A stretch of DNA of 64,000 nt from Motiliproteus coralliicola. Its GTDB lineage: Bacteria > Pseudomonadota > Gammaproteobacteria > Pseudomonadales > Balneatricaceae. Position numbers and translations under genes: made by a program. Shown here piece by piece: positions 42,699-51,659 of this stretch. Every line of letters starts with the position of its first letter. Position 1 is the first letter of the stretch. The stretch spans positions 124,001-188,000 of the forward strand of contig NZ_QQOH01000001.1 of the NCBI RefSeq assembly GCF_003345655.1, read 5' to 3'. The notes under the pieces were generated by a model. The model saw only the letters and a list, made by a program, of their open reading frames with translations, was not told where the DNA came from and did no database searches.

Positions 42699-45161
42699 TC
42701 AGGCGCTGACCTGCTGCAGAGGCACGGGCTGCGCCTGCAGCAGCTCCAGGATGCCGTCGGCGGGTCGGGGCGGGCTGAACAGGTAGCCCTGCACCAGATC
42801 ACAATTATGGTCGCTGAGGAAACGCATCTGGGACTCCAGCTCAACTCCTTCGGCCACCACTTCCAGCCCCATCGCATGGGCCATGGTGATAATCGCCGAT
42901 AGAATCGCCGGGTTGCTGTCATTTTCGAGCTGATTGATAAAGGAACGGTCGATCTTGAGCAGGTCGATCGGCAGCCGCTTCAGGTAGCTCAGCGACGAGT
43001 AGCCGGTACCGAAATCGTCCATCGCGATCTGGATCCCCAGTCGGGACAGTTTGCTGAGATTACGCACGGTCTGTTTTTGACCCTTCATGACCGAGGTTTC
43101 GGTCAACTCCAGATAGATATCGGAGGGTTTAAGGCGGTAGCGGTCCAGCGTGTTGATCACCTCGGAGGCGAATTGAGGCCGGGTCAACTGGCGGGTCGAT
43201 AGGTTGATCCCCATTTTGATCGAGCCATAACCCTGCTGGTGCAGCTGACAGAGTTGCTCGCAAGCCTGGTTCAGCACCTGTTGGCCGATCTCGACGATCA
43301 AACCGTTCTGCTCCGCCAGCGGAATGAACTTGTCCGGCGGAATACGGCCGAGTTGCTCGTCGTTCCAGCGGATCAGCGCTTCGAATGAGCGGATCTGGCC
43401 GCTGCTGGTTTCCAGGATTGGCTGATAGTGAAGCTCGAAGGCCTGGTTTTCGGTGGCCAGGTGCAGCCGCTGCTCGATGGTCGCCATCTCGCGGCTTCGT
43501 TGACCGATGTTGGGGGAGAAGTACTTAAAGCAGTTCTTACCTCGATTTTTGGCTTCGTACATCGCTTGGTCGGCGTGGCTGATCAGCTGTTCGGTGGAGC
43601 GTGCGTCTTCGGGCCAGAGTGCGATACCGATGCTGGCACCGATATAGATGGTCTGGTCGTCGAGTTCGAACGGTTGGGTTACCGCGCCGATGATCCGCTC
43701 CGCGACGATACCGGCCTGGTGAGCAGCATCCAGTCGCGGCAGCAGCACGGTGAATTCATCGCCACCGAGGCGGGAGAAGTTGGAGTCCGGGTGCTCGTGG
43801 TCGATCAACCCGGCCAGATCGGAACTGCGCAGGTTCAGCAACAGTCGTTGGGCGATCATCCGCAGTAGTTTGTCGCCGGCCTGGTGGCCCATGTTGTCGT
43901 TGATCGGTTTGAAGTTATCCAGATCGATAAACAGCAGCGCCAGGGTGTGGTTGTCGCGCTCGCTCTGGGCCACGGCCTGGTCAAGATTGCGCTGGAACAG
44001 GGCTCGGTTAGGCAGTCCGGTCAATGTGTCGATATAGGCCAGGTTCTGGATTCGCTGCTGCGACTGATACAGCTCCTGACTCATGCGGTTGAAGGCGCTA
44101 TAGAGTTCGCCGATCTCATCATCGCCGTGGCTGCGCAGCTTCACCTGGTCACTGTTCTGCCCCATGTTGCCCAGGTTATCCAGAGCCAGGTTGAGGGTTT
44201 GGATTGGCGACAGGAACTGCCGGTGCAACAGCACCAGCAGTACCGGGATCACCACCACCAGCGTGGCCAACATCATTAGCAGCACAATACCGCCGACTTT
44301 GCGTCCGGTACTGTTGATCAGCATCTGCGGCAGTAGGATCTGGAGGTACAGGTTGGGGCCGATCTGGCGGCTGTGGTGGGCCATCAACGCGCCAAACAGG
44401 GTGTACTCCTCCCAGTCTGATTGGTTGACGGGTTTGAGGTTGATCGGCATCCAGTCCGGTCGATGCAGCTGTTGGCCGACACCTTCGAGAACGTTACCGC
44501 TGCTGTCGGTTAACAGCGCTCGGCCCTGGTCCCAGGGCTTGGGCAGCGCGTGGGTGGCAAACTCATCGATATTGAGGGTGATACTGATAACGGCACGCAG
44601 CTCGGGCATGGCGTTGAACCCTTCTTGGCCGATGTCGGCCAGCCAGAGTTGGCGTGATACGTACAGCGCCAGTTCTCCGTTATCCGAATTGACGGCGATA
44701 TGGTGGCTCAAGGGATCCGGGTTGTCGGCGGCCACGATAAAGGGATCGCTGAGCTGTTCGTACTCGGTATGGTTCGGCAGGTCGCGGTTAACCACGCGCA
44801 GCTCTTCGAATCCATCGGGCAGGATCAGGCGAATTTCGTACAATGATGGGTTGGCTTTCTGTAGCGAGACCAGTCGACGCAGCACCGGGCTTTCCATCAG
44901 GCCATATCTGACATCGGGATCCTCGGTCAGTAGATAATCCTGGATCAGGTCGTCGTTGGCCAAACTGCTTAATGCCATTTCGGCGATCTTAATCCGGTTG
45001 TTGTACTCGGTATCCAGCCCTTTGGCGTAACCGCTGATCTGTTCCTGACTGTAGTTGACGTTGTGGCTCCAGAGTTCCAGGTAGGCCAGGATACCGACCA
45101 GTAGCAGCGGCACGATGATCATGGGGATGATGGTTAGGGTGATTTTGGATTGCAGTCTCAT
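42699..45161 (-). CDS. Membrane GGDEF-EAL receptor (MbaA-like)
   Basis: An 820-residue c-di-GMP enzyme. A helix at about 8-30, a periplasmic region of about 260 residues, a second helix near 290-315, a HAMP-like segment, GGDEF at 466-470 (LGGDEFTVLL) and EAL at 594-596. The GGDEF is intact, with a longer insertion between the RSSD site and the motif than in the canonical domain. EAL signatures, including the DDFGTGYSSL block, are present. It follows a PotD-like gene by 16 bp, as in the NspS-MbaA pair of Vibrio cholerae, where the binding protein controls a polyamine-responsive phosphodiesterase. Direction of c-di-GMP change here is unknown. Confidence 0.92.
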   Translation of the reverse strand: MRLQSKITLTIIPMIIVPLLLVGILAYLELWSHNVNYSQEQISGYAKGLDTEYNNRIKIAEMALSSLANDDLIQDYLLTEDPDVRYGLMESPVLRRLVSLQKANPSLYEIRLILPDGFEELRVVNRDLPNHTEYEQLSDPFIVAADNPDPLSHHIAVNSDNGELALYVSRQLWLADIGQEGFNAMPELRAVISITLNIDEFATHALPKPWDQGRALLTDSSGNVLEGVGQQLHRPDWMPINLKPVNQSDWEEYTLFGALMAHHSRQIGPNLYLQILLPQMLINSTGRKVGGIVLLMMLATLVVVIPVLLVLLHRQFLSPIQTLNLALDNLGNMGQNSDQVKLRSHGDDEIGELYSAFNRMSQELYQSQQRIQNLAYIDTLTGLPNRALFQRNLDQAVAQSERDNHTLALLFIDLDNFKPINDNMGHQAGDKLLRMIAQRLLLNLRSSDLAGLIDHEHPDSNFSRLGGDEFTVLLPRLDAAHQAGIVAERIIGAVTQPFELDDQTIYIGASIGIALWPEDARSTEQLISHADQAMYEAKNRGKNCFKYFSPNIGQRSREMATIEQRLHLATENQAFELHYQPILETSSGQIRSFEALIRWNDEQLGRIPPDKFIPLAEQNGLIVEIGQQVLNQACEQLCQLHQQGYGSIKMGINLSTRQLTRPQFASEVINTLDRYRLKPSDIYLELTETSVMKGQKQTVRNLSKLSRLGIQIAMDDFGTGYSSLSYLKRLPIDLLKIDRSFINQLENDSNPAILSAIITMAHAMGLEVVAEGVELESQMRFLSDHNCDLVQGYLFSPPRPADGILELLQAQPVPLQQVSA

Positions 45162-45177
45162 GATCGGTCGTTAATGT

Positions 45178-46245
45178 TCATGGCAGGATCTTGGCGCCGA
45201 TGGCATTGCGTTGACGCAATGATTCGGCACTGATGGGCTGTAGAAACTCGGAGTTTTCGAGTGGTACCGACGTGGGGAAGATGGTCGGATTGCTGAGGTA
45301 CTCGGGCGGCAACAGTTTCAGCGCGGCGCGGTTTGGAGAGGCGTAGTGAACATGGTTGGCCTGTTCAGCTGCGATCTCGGGCCGGTTGATAAAGTTGATA
45401 AACTGATGGGCCAGCTCGGTATTGGAGGCCTGGGCACCGATGCTGAAGTAATCGACCCACAGGTAGCTGCCCTCGTCCGGTAATGTGTAGATCAGATCGT
45501 CGCTGTAGCGTTGCAGCATCAAGGCGTCGCCGTTGTAGACCACGGCGGCATGGATATCGCCGCGAATTATCGCCGAATCAGGCTTCAGGGACAGGTAGCG
45601 ATAGCTCTTTACCATCGGCACCTGTTCCAGCAGCAGTTGTTCTACCTGGGCCAGCTGTGCAGGATCGGTGCTGTTGATGGAGTAGCCCAGGCTTTTTAAG
45701 CCGATGCTGATCAGTTCGCGGCCATCGTGGATCATGTTGATTCGCCCGGCCAGATTGGCCGAGGGTTTGAAGAGTTGGCGCCACTGGGTGATCGGTTGAT
45801 CAACCAGATCACCCCGGTAGAGGATCCCGACACTGCCCCAGAAGTAGGGTACTCCGTAGCCGACACTGGAGGGGAAGGCTTGCTGCCATTTGGGATCGAG
45901 GTGTTTAAGGTTGGGAATCTGTTGTGGATCGTAACGACTGATCCAACCCTTGCGGGCGTAGGCTGCTAGATCGCTATTGGATACCAGGATCAGGTCATAG
46001 CCTTTGGATTTTTTCAGCAGGGCCTGGGTCCGGTGCTCGTCGGAATCGAAATGGACCTCCACCACTTCGGCGTTGAACTCTTTTTCGAAGCGGGATATGA
46101 CCGACGGTGCCAGGTAATCCGGCCAATTGAGAATTACCAATTGGCGAGCAGCAACGTCGGCGGTGCCGAGCTGCAGCGTCAGGCATAGTGTCAGTAACAG
46201 AAGCCCGGCTATTATCCGGACTCCCCGCGGGTTACTGCGTGGCAT
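45178..46245 (-). CDS. PotD-like periplasmic binding protein without transporter (NspS-like)
   Basis: A 355-residue binding protein of the spermidine/putrescine type. The signal peptide covers the first 30 residues or so; the mature start LVILNWPDYLAPSVISRFEKEF is the PotD family pattern. There are no PotABC-like permease or ATPase genes nearby. Instead the next gene, 16 bp downstream, is a GGDEF-EAL receptor, the arrangement of V. cholerae nspS-mbaA. The polyamine ligand is inferred from family; acidic and aromatic pocket residues would need modelling. It is divergent from the alcohol dehydrogenase gene. Confidence 0.87.
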   Translation of the reverse strand: MPRSNPRGVRIIAGLLLLTLCLTLQLGTADVAARQLVILNWPDYLAPSVISRFEKEFNAEVVEVHFDSDEHRTQALLKKSKGYDLILVSNSDLAAYARKGWISRYDPQQIPNLKHLDPKWQQAFPSSVGYGVPYFWGSVGILYRGDLVDQPITQWRQLFKPSANLAGRINMIHDGRELISIGLKSLGYSINSTDPAQLAQVEQLLLEQVPMVKSYRYLSLKPDSAIIRGDIHAAVVYNGDALMLQRYSDDLIYTLPDEGSYLWVDYFSIGAQASNTELAHQFINFINRPEIAAEQANHVHYASPNRAALKLLPPEYLSNPTIFPTSVPLENSEFLQPISAESLRQRNAIGAKILP

Positions 46246-46615
46246 TTGTCTTCCTTATTATTCTGACGGGCCAACCCCCGTGGGAATCTTTAAACAAGCA
46301 ATTTCTAATGCTTGTTTGTCAATTCCATAGCCCCCGACCGTAGCATAGCCAGCGATCCCTGCACAGTAATAGGGTCTTAGTAATACGTCTGAGTCAGCAC
46401 CACGAAGGGGGCTTGGCTTTGGGCCGTTACTACTTCCGGAGACGGGGAGTAGTACTAAGTGAGTAGCAAACCTCCCTCCCAAGTTGGATTGTTGGCTGGA
46501 CCGGCTGGATCAAGAATGACATTCATCATCTTCTGCCTGGGGTTTTCTTTAGAGAGAGTGGGGGAGCGGGTGATCAACAATTATTCGAATAAGAAGATCC
46601 TCAAAGGAGAATGCG
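46246..46615. other. Divergent regulatory region upstream of the alcohol dehydrogenase
   Basis: About 370 bp without a gene. It holds a perfect 9-bp inverted repeat AAACAAGCA/TGCTTGTTT with an 8-bp loop (46292-46317), an imperfect repeat ACTACTTCC/GGGAGTAGT (46429-46453) and the palindrome TAGTACTA (46450-46457). AAAGGAGA at 46603-46610 is the ribosome site of the dehydrogenase. Confidence 0.7.
46292..46317. promoter_or_regulatory. Perfect inverted repeat, possible operator
   Basis: AAACAAGCA (46292-46300) is mirrored by TGCTTGTTT (46309-46317). It is AT-rich with no T-tract, so it is more likely a protein-binding site than a terminator. It is 47 bp before the NspS-like start and about 300 bp before the dehydrogenase start. 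Confidence 0.5.
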
Positions 46616-48394
46616 ATGAAAGATCAAGCTTCTGGTCTCCGGGGTTTGGCGTTAACTTCGCTGGTGGCGGCGATGACGCTGGCCGGTGCGGCGCAGGCCA
46701 AGGTGACAGACCAAGATATTCTCAAAGACCAGGCAACCGCGCAGGACGTGGTCTCCAACGGCTTGGGTCCGCGCGCCCAGCGCTACAGCCCGCTGGCTCG
46801 CGTCAACGGTGATACGGTGCAAGACCTGCGTGCGGTCTGGGCGTTTTCATTCGGCGGCGAAAAGCAGCGGGGTCAGGAATCGCAGCCGATGGTTAAGGAC
46901 GGTGTCATGTACGTGACCGGCTCCTACTCCCGTGTTTTTGCCATCGACGTCAACACCGGCGACGAGCTGTGGCAGTACGATGCCCGTCTGCCCGAAAACA
47001 TCATGCCCTGTTGTGACGTAATCAACCGGGGGGTGGCGCTGTACGACGACCTGGTGATCTTCGGCACCCTGGACGCGAAGCTGGTGGCGTTGAACAAAGA
47101 TACCGGTAAGACCGTGTGGAAGAAGAAGGTCGCCGACTACAAGGCCGGTTACTCCATCTCGGCCGCTCCGATGGTCGTCAAAGGCAAGGTGATCACCGGG
47201 GTTTCCGGTGGTGAGTTCGGGATTGTCGGTAAGGTGGAAGCCTACGACGCCAAGACCGGCAAGAAGGTCTGGACCCGTCCGACCGTTGAAGGTCATATGG
47301 GTTATCTGAACGGCAAGGAGAACGGTATCACCGGCGGTGAAGCCGGTAAGTCCTGGCCGGGCGATCTGTGGAAATCGGGCGGTGCGGCTACCTGGCTGGG
47401 CGGCACCTACGATCCGGATACCGATCTGCTGTTCTTCGGCACCGGTAACCCGGCCCCTTGGAACTCGCACCTGCGCCCGGGTGACAACCTCTATAGCTCG
47501 TCGCGACTGGCGATCGATCCGGATACCGGCAAGATCGTCTGGCACTTCCAGACCACACCCCATGACGGTTGGGATTACGACGGCGTTAACGAACTGATCG
47601 CGTTCGATTACAAGGATGGTGACAAGACCGTCAAAGCGGCGGCCACCGCCGACCGTAATGGTTTCTTCTACGTCCTGAACCGGACCAACGGTGACTTTAT
47701 CCGCGGCTTCCCGTTTGTCGATAAGATCAACTGGGCCAAGGGGCTGGACGAGAGCGGCCGTCCAATCCTGTCCGAAGCCAACCGTCCGGGTAATCCGAGC
47801 GAATCGACCGACGGTAAAAAGGGCAAGACCGTTGTTGCGGCACCCTCTTTCCTAGGCGGCAAGAACTGGATGCCGATGGCGTACTCGCAGGACACCGGTT
47901 ACTTCTACGTGCCCTCCAACGAGTGGGAGATGGATATCTGGAACGAGCCGACCGCCTATAAAAAAGGCGCCGCGTACCTGGGGGCCGGTTTCACCATCAA
48001 GCCGATCAACGAAGAGTACATCGGTGTACTGCGGGCGATCGATCCGAAAACCGGTAAAGAGGTATGGCGCTACAAGAACAACGCTCCGCTCTGGGGTGGC
48101 GTTCTGGCAACCGCCGGCGGGCTGGTGTTCACCGGGAACCCGGAAGGTTATTTGATGGCCTTTGATGCCAAGACCGGTGAGATGAAGTACCGCTTCAATA
48201 CCGGCTCGGGCATCGTCGGTTCGCCGATCACCTGGGAGCAGGACGGCGAGCAGTATCTGTCGATCGTCTCCGGCTGGGGTGGTGCGGTACCCCTTTGGGG
48301 CGGTGAAGTGGCCAAGCGGGTTAAACACCTGAACCAGGGTGGCACCGTCTGGACCTTCAAACTGCCGGCCAAGGACGAGATGGCGGCGCGCTAA
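46616..48394 (+). CDS. PQQ-dependent alcohol dehydrogenase, predicted lanthanide-dependent
   Basis: A 592-residue periplasmic quinoprotein of the ExaA/PedH/ExaF type, with a signal peptide of about 28 residues and tryptophan-docking propeller repeats. It oxidises alcohols to aldehydes using PQQ. The vicinal disulfide is C132-C133. Metal ligands by alignment are E200 (GGEFG), N278 (GTGNPAPW), catalytic D320 and D322 in WDYDGVNE. The second Asp is the lanthanide marker; calcium enzymes such as ExaA and MxaF have Ser or Ala there. AAAGGAGA lies six bases before the ATG. Its likely electron acceptor, a cytochrome, is encoded 5 kb upstream. Metal dependence is prediction, not shown. Confidence 0.93.
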   Translation: MKDQASGLRGLALTSLVAAMTLAGAAQAKVTDQDILKDQATAQDVVSNGLGPRAQRYSPLARVNGDTVQDLRAVWAFSFGGEKQRGQESQPMVKDGVMYVTGSYSRVFAIDVNTGDELWQYDARLPENIMPCCDVINRGVALYDDLVIFGTLDAKLVALNKDTGKTVWKKKVADYKAGYSISAAPMVVKGKVITGVSGGEFGIVGKVEAYDAKTGKKVWTRPTVEGHMGYLNGKENGITGGEAGKSWPGDLWKSGGAATWLGGTYDPDTDLLFFGTGNPAPWNSHLRPGDNLYSSSRLAIDPDTGKIVWHFQTTPHDGWDYDGVNELIAFDYKDGDKTVKAAATADRNGFFYVLNRTNGDFIRGFPFVDKINWAKGLDESGRPILSEANRPGNPSESTDGKKGKTVVAAPSFLGGKNWMPMAYSQDTGYFYVPSNEWEMDIWNEPTAYKKGAAYLGAGFTIKPINEEYIGVLRAIDPKTGKEVWRYKNNAPLWGGVLATAGGLVFTGNPEGYLMAFDAKTGEMKYRFNTGSGIVGSPITWEQDGEQYLSIVSGWGGAVPLWGGEVAKRVKHLNQGGTVWTFKLPAKDEMAAR

Positions 48395-48428
48395 GCCGTA
48401 TCGGACGTCTACGTTCCGACAGGCTACC

Positions 48429-48455
48429 AAGCCGGGCCCCGTGCCCGGCTTTTTT
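48429..48455 (+). terminator. Rho-independent terminator of the alcohol dehydrogenase gene
   Basis: GCCGGGC (48431-48437), loop CCCGT, GCCCGGC (48443-48449), then six T. The stem is perfect and starts 35 bp after the stop codon, so this gene is probably a monocistronic unit. Confidence 0.92.
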
Positions 48456-48529
48456 ACAAACGGTGAGAAGACCAGGCTGGTGAGAGGGCCTGTTTGCGGT
48501 ACGCCTGAATCGAAGCGGAGGGAGTTACC

Positions 48530-49096
48530 ATGGTCTATCGAATCCAGATGTGCGTGCTGTTGGTACTGGGATTACTGATCAGCTATCAGCTGCAGGCCCA
48601 AAACCTGCCGCTGGGGGAGCGAACCCTGAGTCTGATCGATAACAAAGGCCGCGCTCACCCGGTGGCGACGCTGCACTTTGAGCGGGCCGATAAAGATCAG
48701 GTTCGCTACACACTGGATCTTGATCATCACCGGTTTACCGATCATTTCCTGTCGATGAAGGAGATGAAGTGTGTCCAGGGTGACGAACTCTGGTGTTTTG
48801 TGCCTTATCCCTATTCAAACCCTCACTCGATCAGCGCCACCGATCTGCGTTGGCTGGAGCATGACCTGCTGTTTCTGTTCAAGCGCAACGGTGAATTCGG
48901 CGCCAATTTCTGGAACGGGATCTATTACAAGCTGGAGCTTCGTAACGGCCTGCTCGAAGGCGAGGCCCGGGCGCTGGATCTGAACCTGCTGGCCTCACCG
49001 CCGCAGGACCTGCAGCGGCCGCCGATCGGCGAGTTCGATCTGGAGGAGGCGGATCTGGAGCAGCGTTGGATTCCGCGGATTCGAATCCATCCCTGA
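48530..49096 (+). CDS. Secreted protein of unknown function
   Basis: A 188-residue protein starting MVYRIQMCVLLVLGLLISYQ, a signal peptide ending near LQAQN. I do not recognise the family. The mature part starts LPLGERTLSLIDNKGRAHP and contains a HHRFTDHFLSMKEMKC segment, a CVQGDELWCFVPYPYSNP stretch with two Cys, and an acidic C-terminal region. AGGGAG sits upstream of the ATG. It lies between the terminator of the dehydrogenase and the ECF sigma factor gene and could be related to either. Confidence 0.65.
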   Translation: MVYRIQMCVLLVLGLLISYQLQAQNLPLGERTLSLIDNKGRAHPVATLHFERADKDQVRYTLDLDHHRFTDHFLSMKEMKCVQGDELWCFVPYPYSNPHSISATDLRWLEHDLLFLFKRNGEFGANFWNGIYYKLELRNGLLEGEARALDLNLLASPPQDLQRPPIGEFDLEEADLEQRWIPRIRIHP

Positions 49097-49262
49097 GCCC
49101 GATCAGGGCGTTCAAAACCCTCAACCGTAGCCTGAACAACTATTTTGTCACGTTCAGCGTTCTGATCAGTCAGTAGATTAAATCTTGAATCGCGATCAGC
49201 GTTTGATCGCCAGACTGGGAGCTTATTCTCAGTCTTTATAGGGCCTTAGGGAGGTTCAAAGC

Positions 49263-49931
49263 GTGATTGGGGCTGGGCAGAACGGCAATATCTCGGTATC
49301 TTTCACCACTCCAGACCCCGTGGCTAAGGGGGACAGCAACAGGTCGTTATCAGGATCGCGATTCGACATCATGGAAACCTCCGAACGCCAGCAACAGCTG
49401 GCCAAATGCCTGCAACAGTGCGCCCGAGGAGAGCATGCCGGACTAAAGCGGCTGTATAATTTAACTTCGGCGAATCTATTTAGCGTGGCGCTGCGTATAT
49501 TAAATGACCGGCAGCTGGCAGAGGACTGTCTACAGCAGGTGTTTTTGAATATTTGGCACCATGCGGAGCGCTACGACAGTAGCAAAGCACAGGCGCTGAC
49601 ATGGCTTAACACCATCACCAGAAACCAGGCTCTCGACCTGCTCCGGCGTAATAAACACAGCCGCCTGCACGACGGCGACGAGGCGCTCAACGAACAGGCC
49701 GATGAGAGTCCGGACCAGGAACAGCAGGTGACCCTGTGGCAGCAGAGTAAGCAGCTACACCAGTGCCTGGAGCAGATTCCTGAGAATCAGCGCCGCTGCC
49801 TGGAGATGGCGTACTTTGAGGGGTTGACCCATCAGAGCCTATCGGAGCGTATCGACACTTCGTTGGGCACCGTAAAAACCTGGATTCGTCGAGGCTTGGC
49901 GAGGTTACAGACATGCATGAATTCGATCTGA
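49263..49931 (+). CDS. ECF RNA polymerase sigma factor
   Basis: A sigma-70 family factor of the extracytoplasmic function type. Region 2 is visible as LAEDCLQQVFLNIWHHAERY, region 4 as QRRCLEMAYFEGLTHQSLSERIDTSLGTVKTWIRRGLARLQ. The GTG at 49263 has a strong AGGGAGG eight bases upstream, giving 222 residues; an ATG at 49371 would give the usual ECF length of 186 but lacks a ribosome site. It overlaps the downstream RskA-type gene by 19 bp, as in sigma/anti-sigma pairs. Regulon unknown; the buf operon 4 kb downstream is one candidate. Confidence 0.9.
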   Translation: MIGAGQNGNISVSFTTPDPVAKGDSNRSLSGSRFDIMETSERQQQLAKCLQQCARGEHAGLKRLYNLTSANLFSVALRILNDRQLAEDCLQQVFLNIWHHAERYDSSKAQALTWLNTITRNQALDLLRRNKHSRLHDGDEALNEQADESPDQEQQVTLWQQSKQLHQCLEQIPENQRRCLEMAYFEGLTHQSLSERIDTSLGTVKTWIRRGLARLQTCMNSI

Positions 49932-50599
49932 CCGATCCTGACCAGCGTAATGAGGCGGCGGCCGAGTACGTGCTGGGTACGATGGAGCGGGATGAGAAAG
50001 CCCGCTTCGAGTCCCTGCTGGCGGTCAGCCGTGACCTGCAGCAGGAAGTGGAGCAGTGGCGCGAACACCTGGATGTGTTTAACCGCAACCTGGAGCCGGT
50101 TGAACCGCCGAAGGAACTGTGGAAAGCGATTGAGCAGCAGACCGCACCAAAAAAAACTGGATTCCTAGGCCTTAACTGGGGCTGGGCCGCGGCCTTTTGC
50201 CTGATGTTGGCGTTGTCCGGTGGCCTGCTGACGACGCAATGGCAGCAGTTCCAGCAACCGCAGGATCACTATGTTTACCTGATCAAGAACGACCAGCAAA
50301 AGCCCGGTTGGATGGTCAACACCTCGATGGAGAGCAACCAGATCGTGGTGCAGAACCTGCGACCGGTGGCGATGCCGGCGGATCAGTTCTACGAGCTTTG
50401 GTTGATGCCCGAAGGGGAAGAGCCGATCTCACTCGGCTTCCTGCCCAGCGAGGGCGAGTTGCGGATTCCGGTGAAAGCCGAATGGCGTGACCGGCTGTTG
50501 AACTGCGAGCTGGTAGTGACCATGGAGGGACCGGAAGGCGCGCCGAATGGCTACGACATGGGCCCGGTATCGGATAAAGCCAACTGGTTACAGTTCTAA
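49913..50599 (+). CDS. Anti-sigma factor of the RskA type
   Basis: A 228-residue protein. The N terminus (RNEAAAEYVLGTMERDEKARFE) is the anti-sigma domain that binds the ECF factor; a membrane helix (about 85-102) separates it from a periplasmic RskA C-terminal domain containing YELWLMPEGEEPISLGF. It overlaps the sigma gene by 19 bp. It should hold the factor inactive until a periplasmic signal or redox change releases it. Confidence 0.9.
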   Translation: MHEFDLTDPDQRNEAAAEYVLGTMERDEKARFESLLAVSRDLQQEVEQWREHLDVFNRNLEPVEPPKELWKAIEQQTAPKKTGFLGLNWGWAAAFCLMLALSGGLLTTQWQQFQQPQDHYVYLIKNDQQKPGWMVNTSMESNQIVVQNLRPVAMPADQFYELWLMPEGEEPISLGFLPSEGELRIPVKAEWRDRLLNCELVVTMEGPEGAPNGYDMGPVSDKANWLQF

Positions 50600-50614
50600 A
50601 TCAAACCCCAGGAT

Positions 50615-50651
50615 CCAACCGCTGCAGCGCTAGGTCGCTGCGGCCGGTTGG
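50615..50651. terminator. Hairpin after the anti-sigma gene
   Basis: CCAACCG, 2-nt mismatch, GCAGCG, loop CTAGGT, CGCTGC, then CGGTTGG after a 3-nt mismatch. The stem is long but no T-tract follows, so it is a weak terminator or an mRNA-processing hairpin. Confidence 0.5.
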
Positions 50652-50703
50652 GTAAAGCATCGGCCTCGCCGGGTTTCGGTTGGCCGCCAATGTAGCCACG
50701 CCG

Positions 50704-51567
50704 ATGAAAACAGCCCTCTACACCCTGATCGCGCTGCTGGCATTTGCCGGTAATTCGATCTTGTGCCGGTTGGCGCTGGGTGATGAGGCGATCGATGCGG
50801 CCAGTTTTACCATCATTCGATTGCTGGCCGGTATCGTCACGCTGTTGGTTATTCTCAAGCTGACCCGCGGCGGCGATCCATCGCCCTCCAAGGGCAGTTG
50901 GAAAGCGGCCGGCTACCTGTTTCTCTACGCGATCACCTTCTCCTATGCCTACGTCAGCATCGAGACCGGCGTCGGTGCGCTGATCCTGTTCTGCGCGGTT
51001 CAGATCACCATGATTCTGGTGCAGTTGATCAACGGCAAGCGCTTGATCGCGTTGGAGTGGTTGGGGGTGTTGGTGGCCTTTGGCGGGTTGGTCTATCTGC
51101 TGCTGCCCGGGGCTCAGGCGCCATCTTTCAGCGGTTTTGTTTTGATGGCGATTGCCGGTGTGGCCTGGGGGGGTTACACCCTGGCGGGCAGGGGGTCGGC
51201 CAACCCGTTGGCCGATACCAGCTATAACTTTCTGCGCACGCTGCCGTTGGTTGTGGCGCTGCTGTTGGTCAGCCTGCAGCAGGCCGAGTTGTCTCAACGT
51301 GGGATTTTGCTGGCGGTGATGTCCGGTGCGGTAGCGTCGGGGATCGGCTACACCATCTGGTATATGGCGCTGGGCGGGCTAAGCGCCGTACAGGCGGCGG
51401 TACTGCAGCTGATCGTGCCGGTGATCGCCGCCATCGGCGGGGTGATCTTCGCCGATGAACCACTGTCGTTGCGGTTGGTACTGTCAGGCTTGCTGATTCT
51501 GGGAGGGATTCTGGTGGTTATCCTGGGCCGCTATCACCACGATCAGCAGGCGCTGTCACGTAGCTGA
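50704..51567 (+). CDS. EamA family (DMT) transporter, copy 2
   Basis: A 287-residue ten-helix transporter with two EamA repeats, first starting LYTLIALLAFAGNSILCRLAL, second VLMAIAGVAWGGYTLAGRG. The ATG at 50704 is chosen over a TTG at 50680. Its sequence differs from the EamA at 30202. Substrate unknown. It lies between the anti-sigma gene and the convergent MFS pump. Confidence 0.9.
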   Translation: MKTALYTLIALLAFAGNSILCRLALGDEAIDAASFTIIRLLAGIVTLLVILKLTRGGDPSPSKGSWKAAGYLFLYAITFSYAYVSIETGVGALILFCAVQITMILVQLINGKRLIALEWLGVLVAFGGLVYLLLPGAQAPSFSGFVLMAIAGVAWGGYTLAGRGSANPLADTSYNFLRTLPLVVALLLVSLQQAELSQRGILLAVMSGAVASGIGYTIWYMALGGLSAVQAAVLQLIVPVIAAIGGVIFADEPLSLRLVLSGLLILGGILVVILGRYHHDQQALSRS

Positions 51568-51659
51568 CCAGGCTCCGGGCCGCGCTGGTTCCAACCAATC
51601 CTTATCCAGCCTGTTTGCCGGGCACCGGCCTGACGAGTTAATCCCGACGCCCCTGGGTA

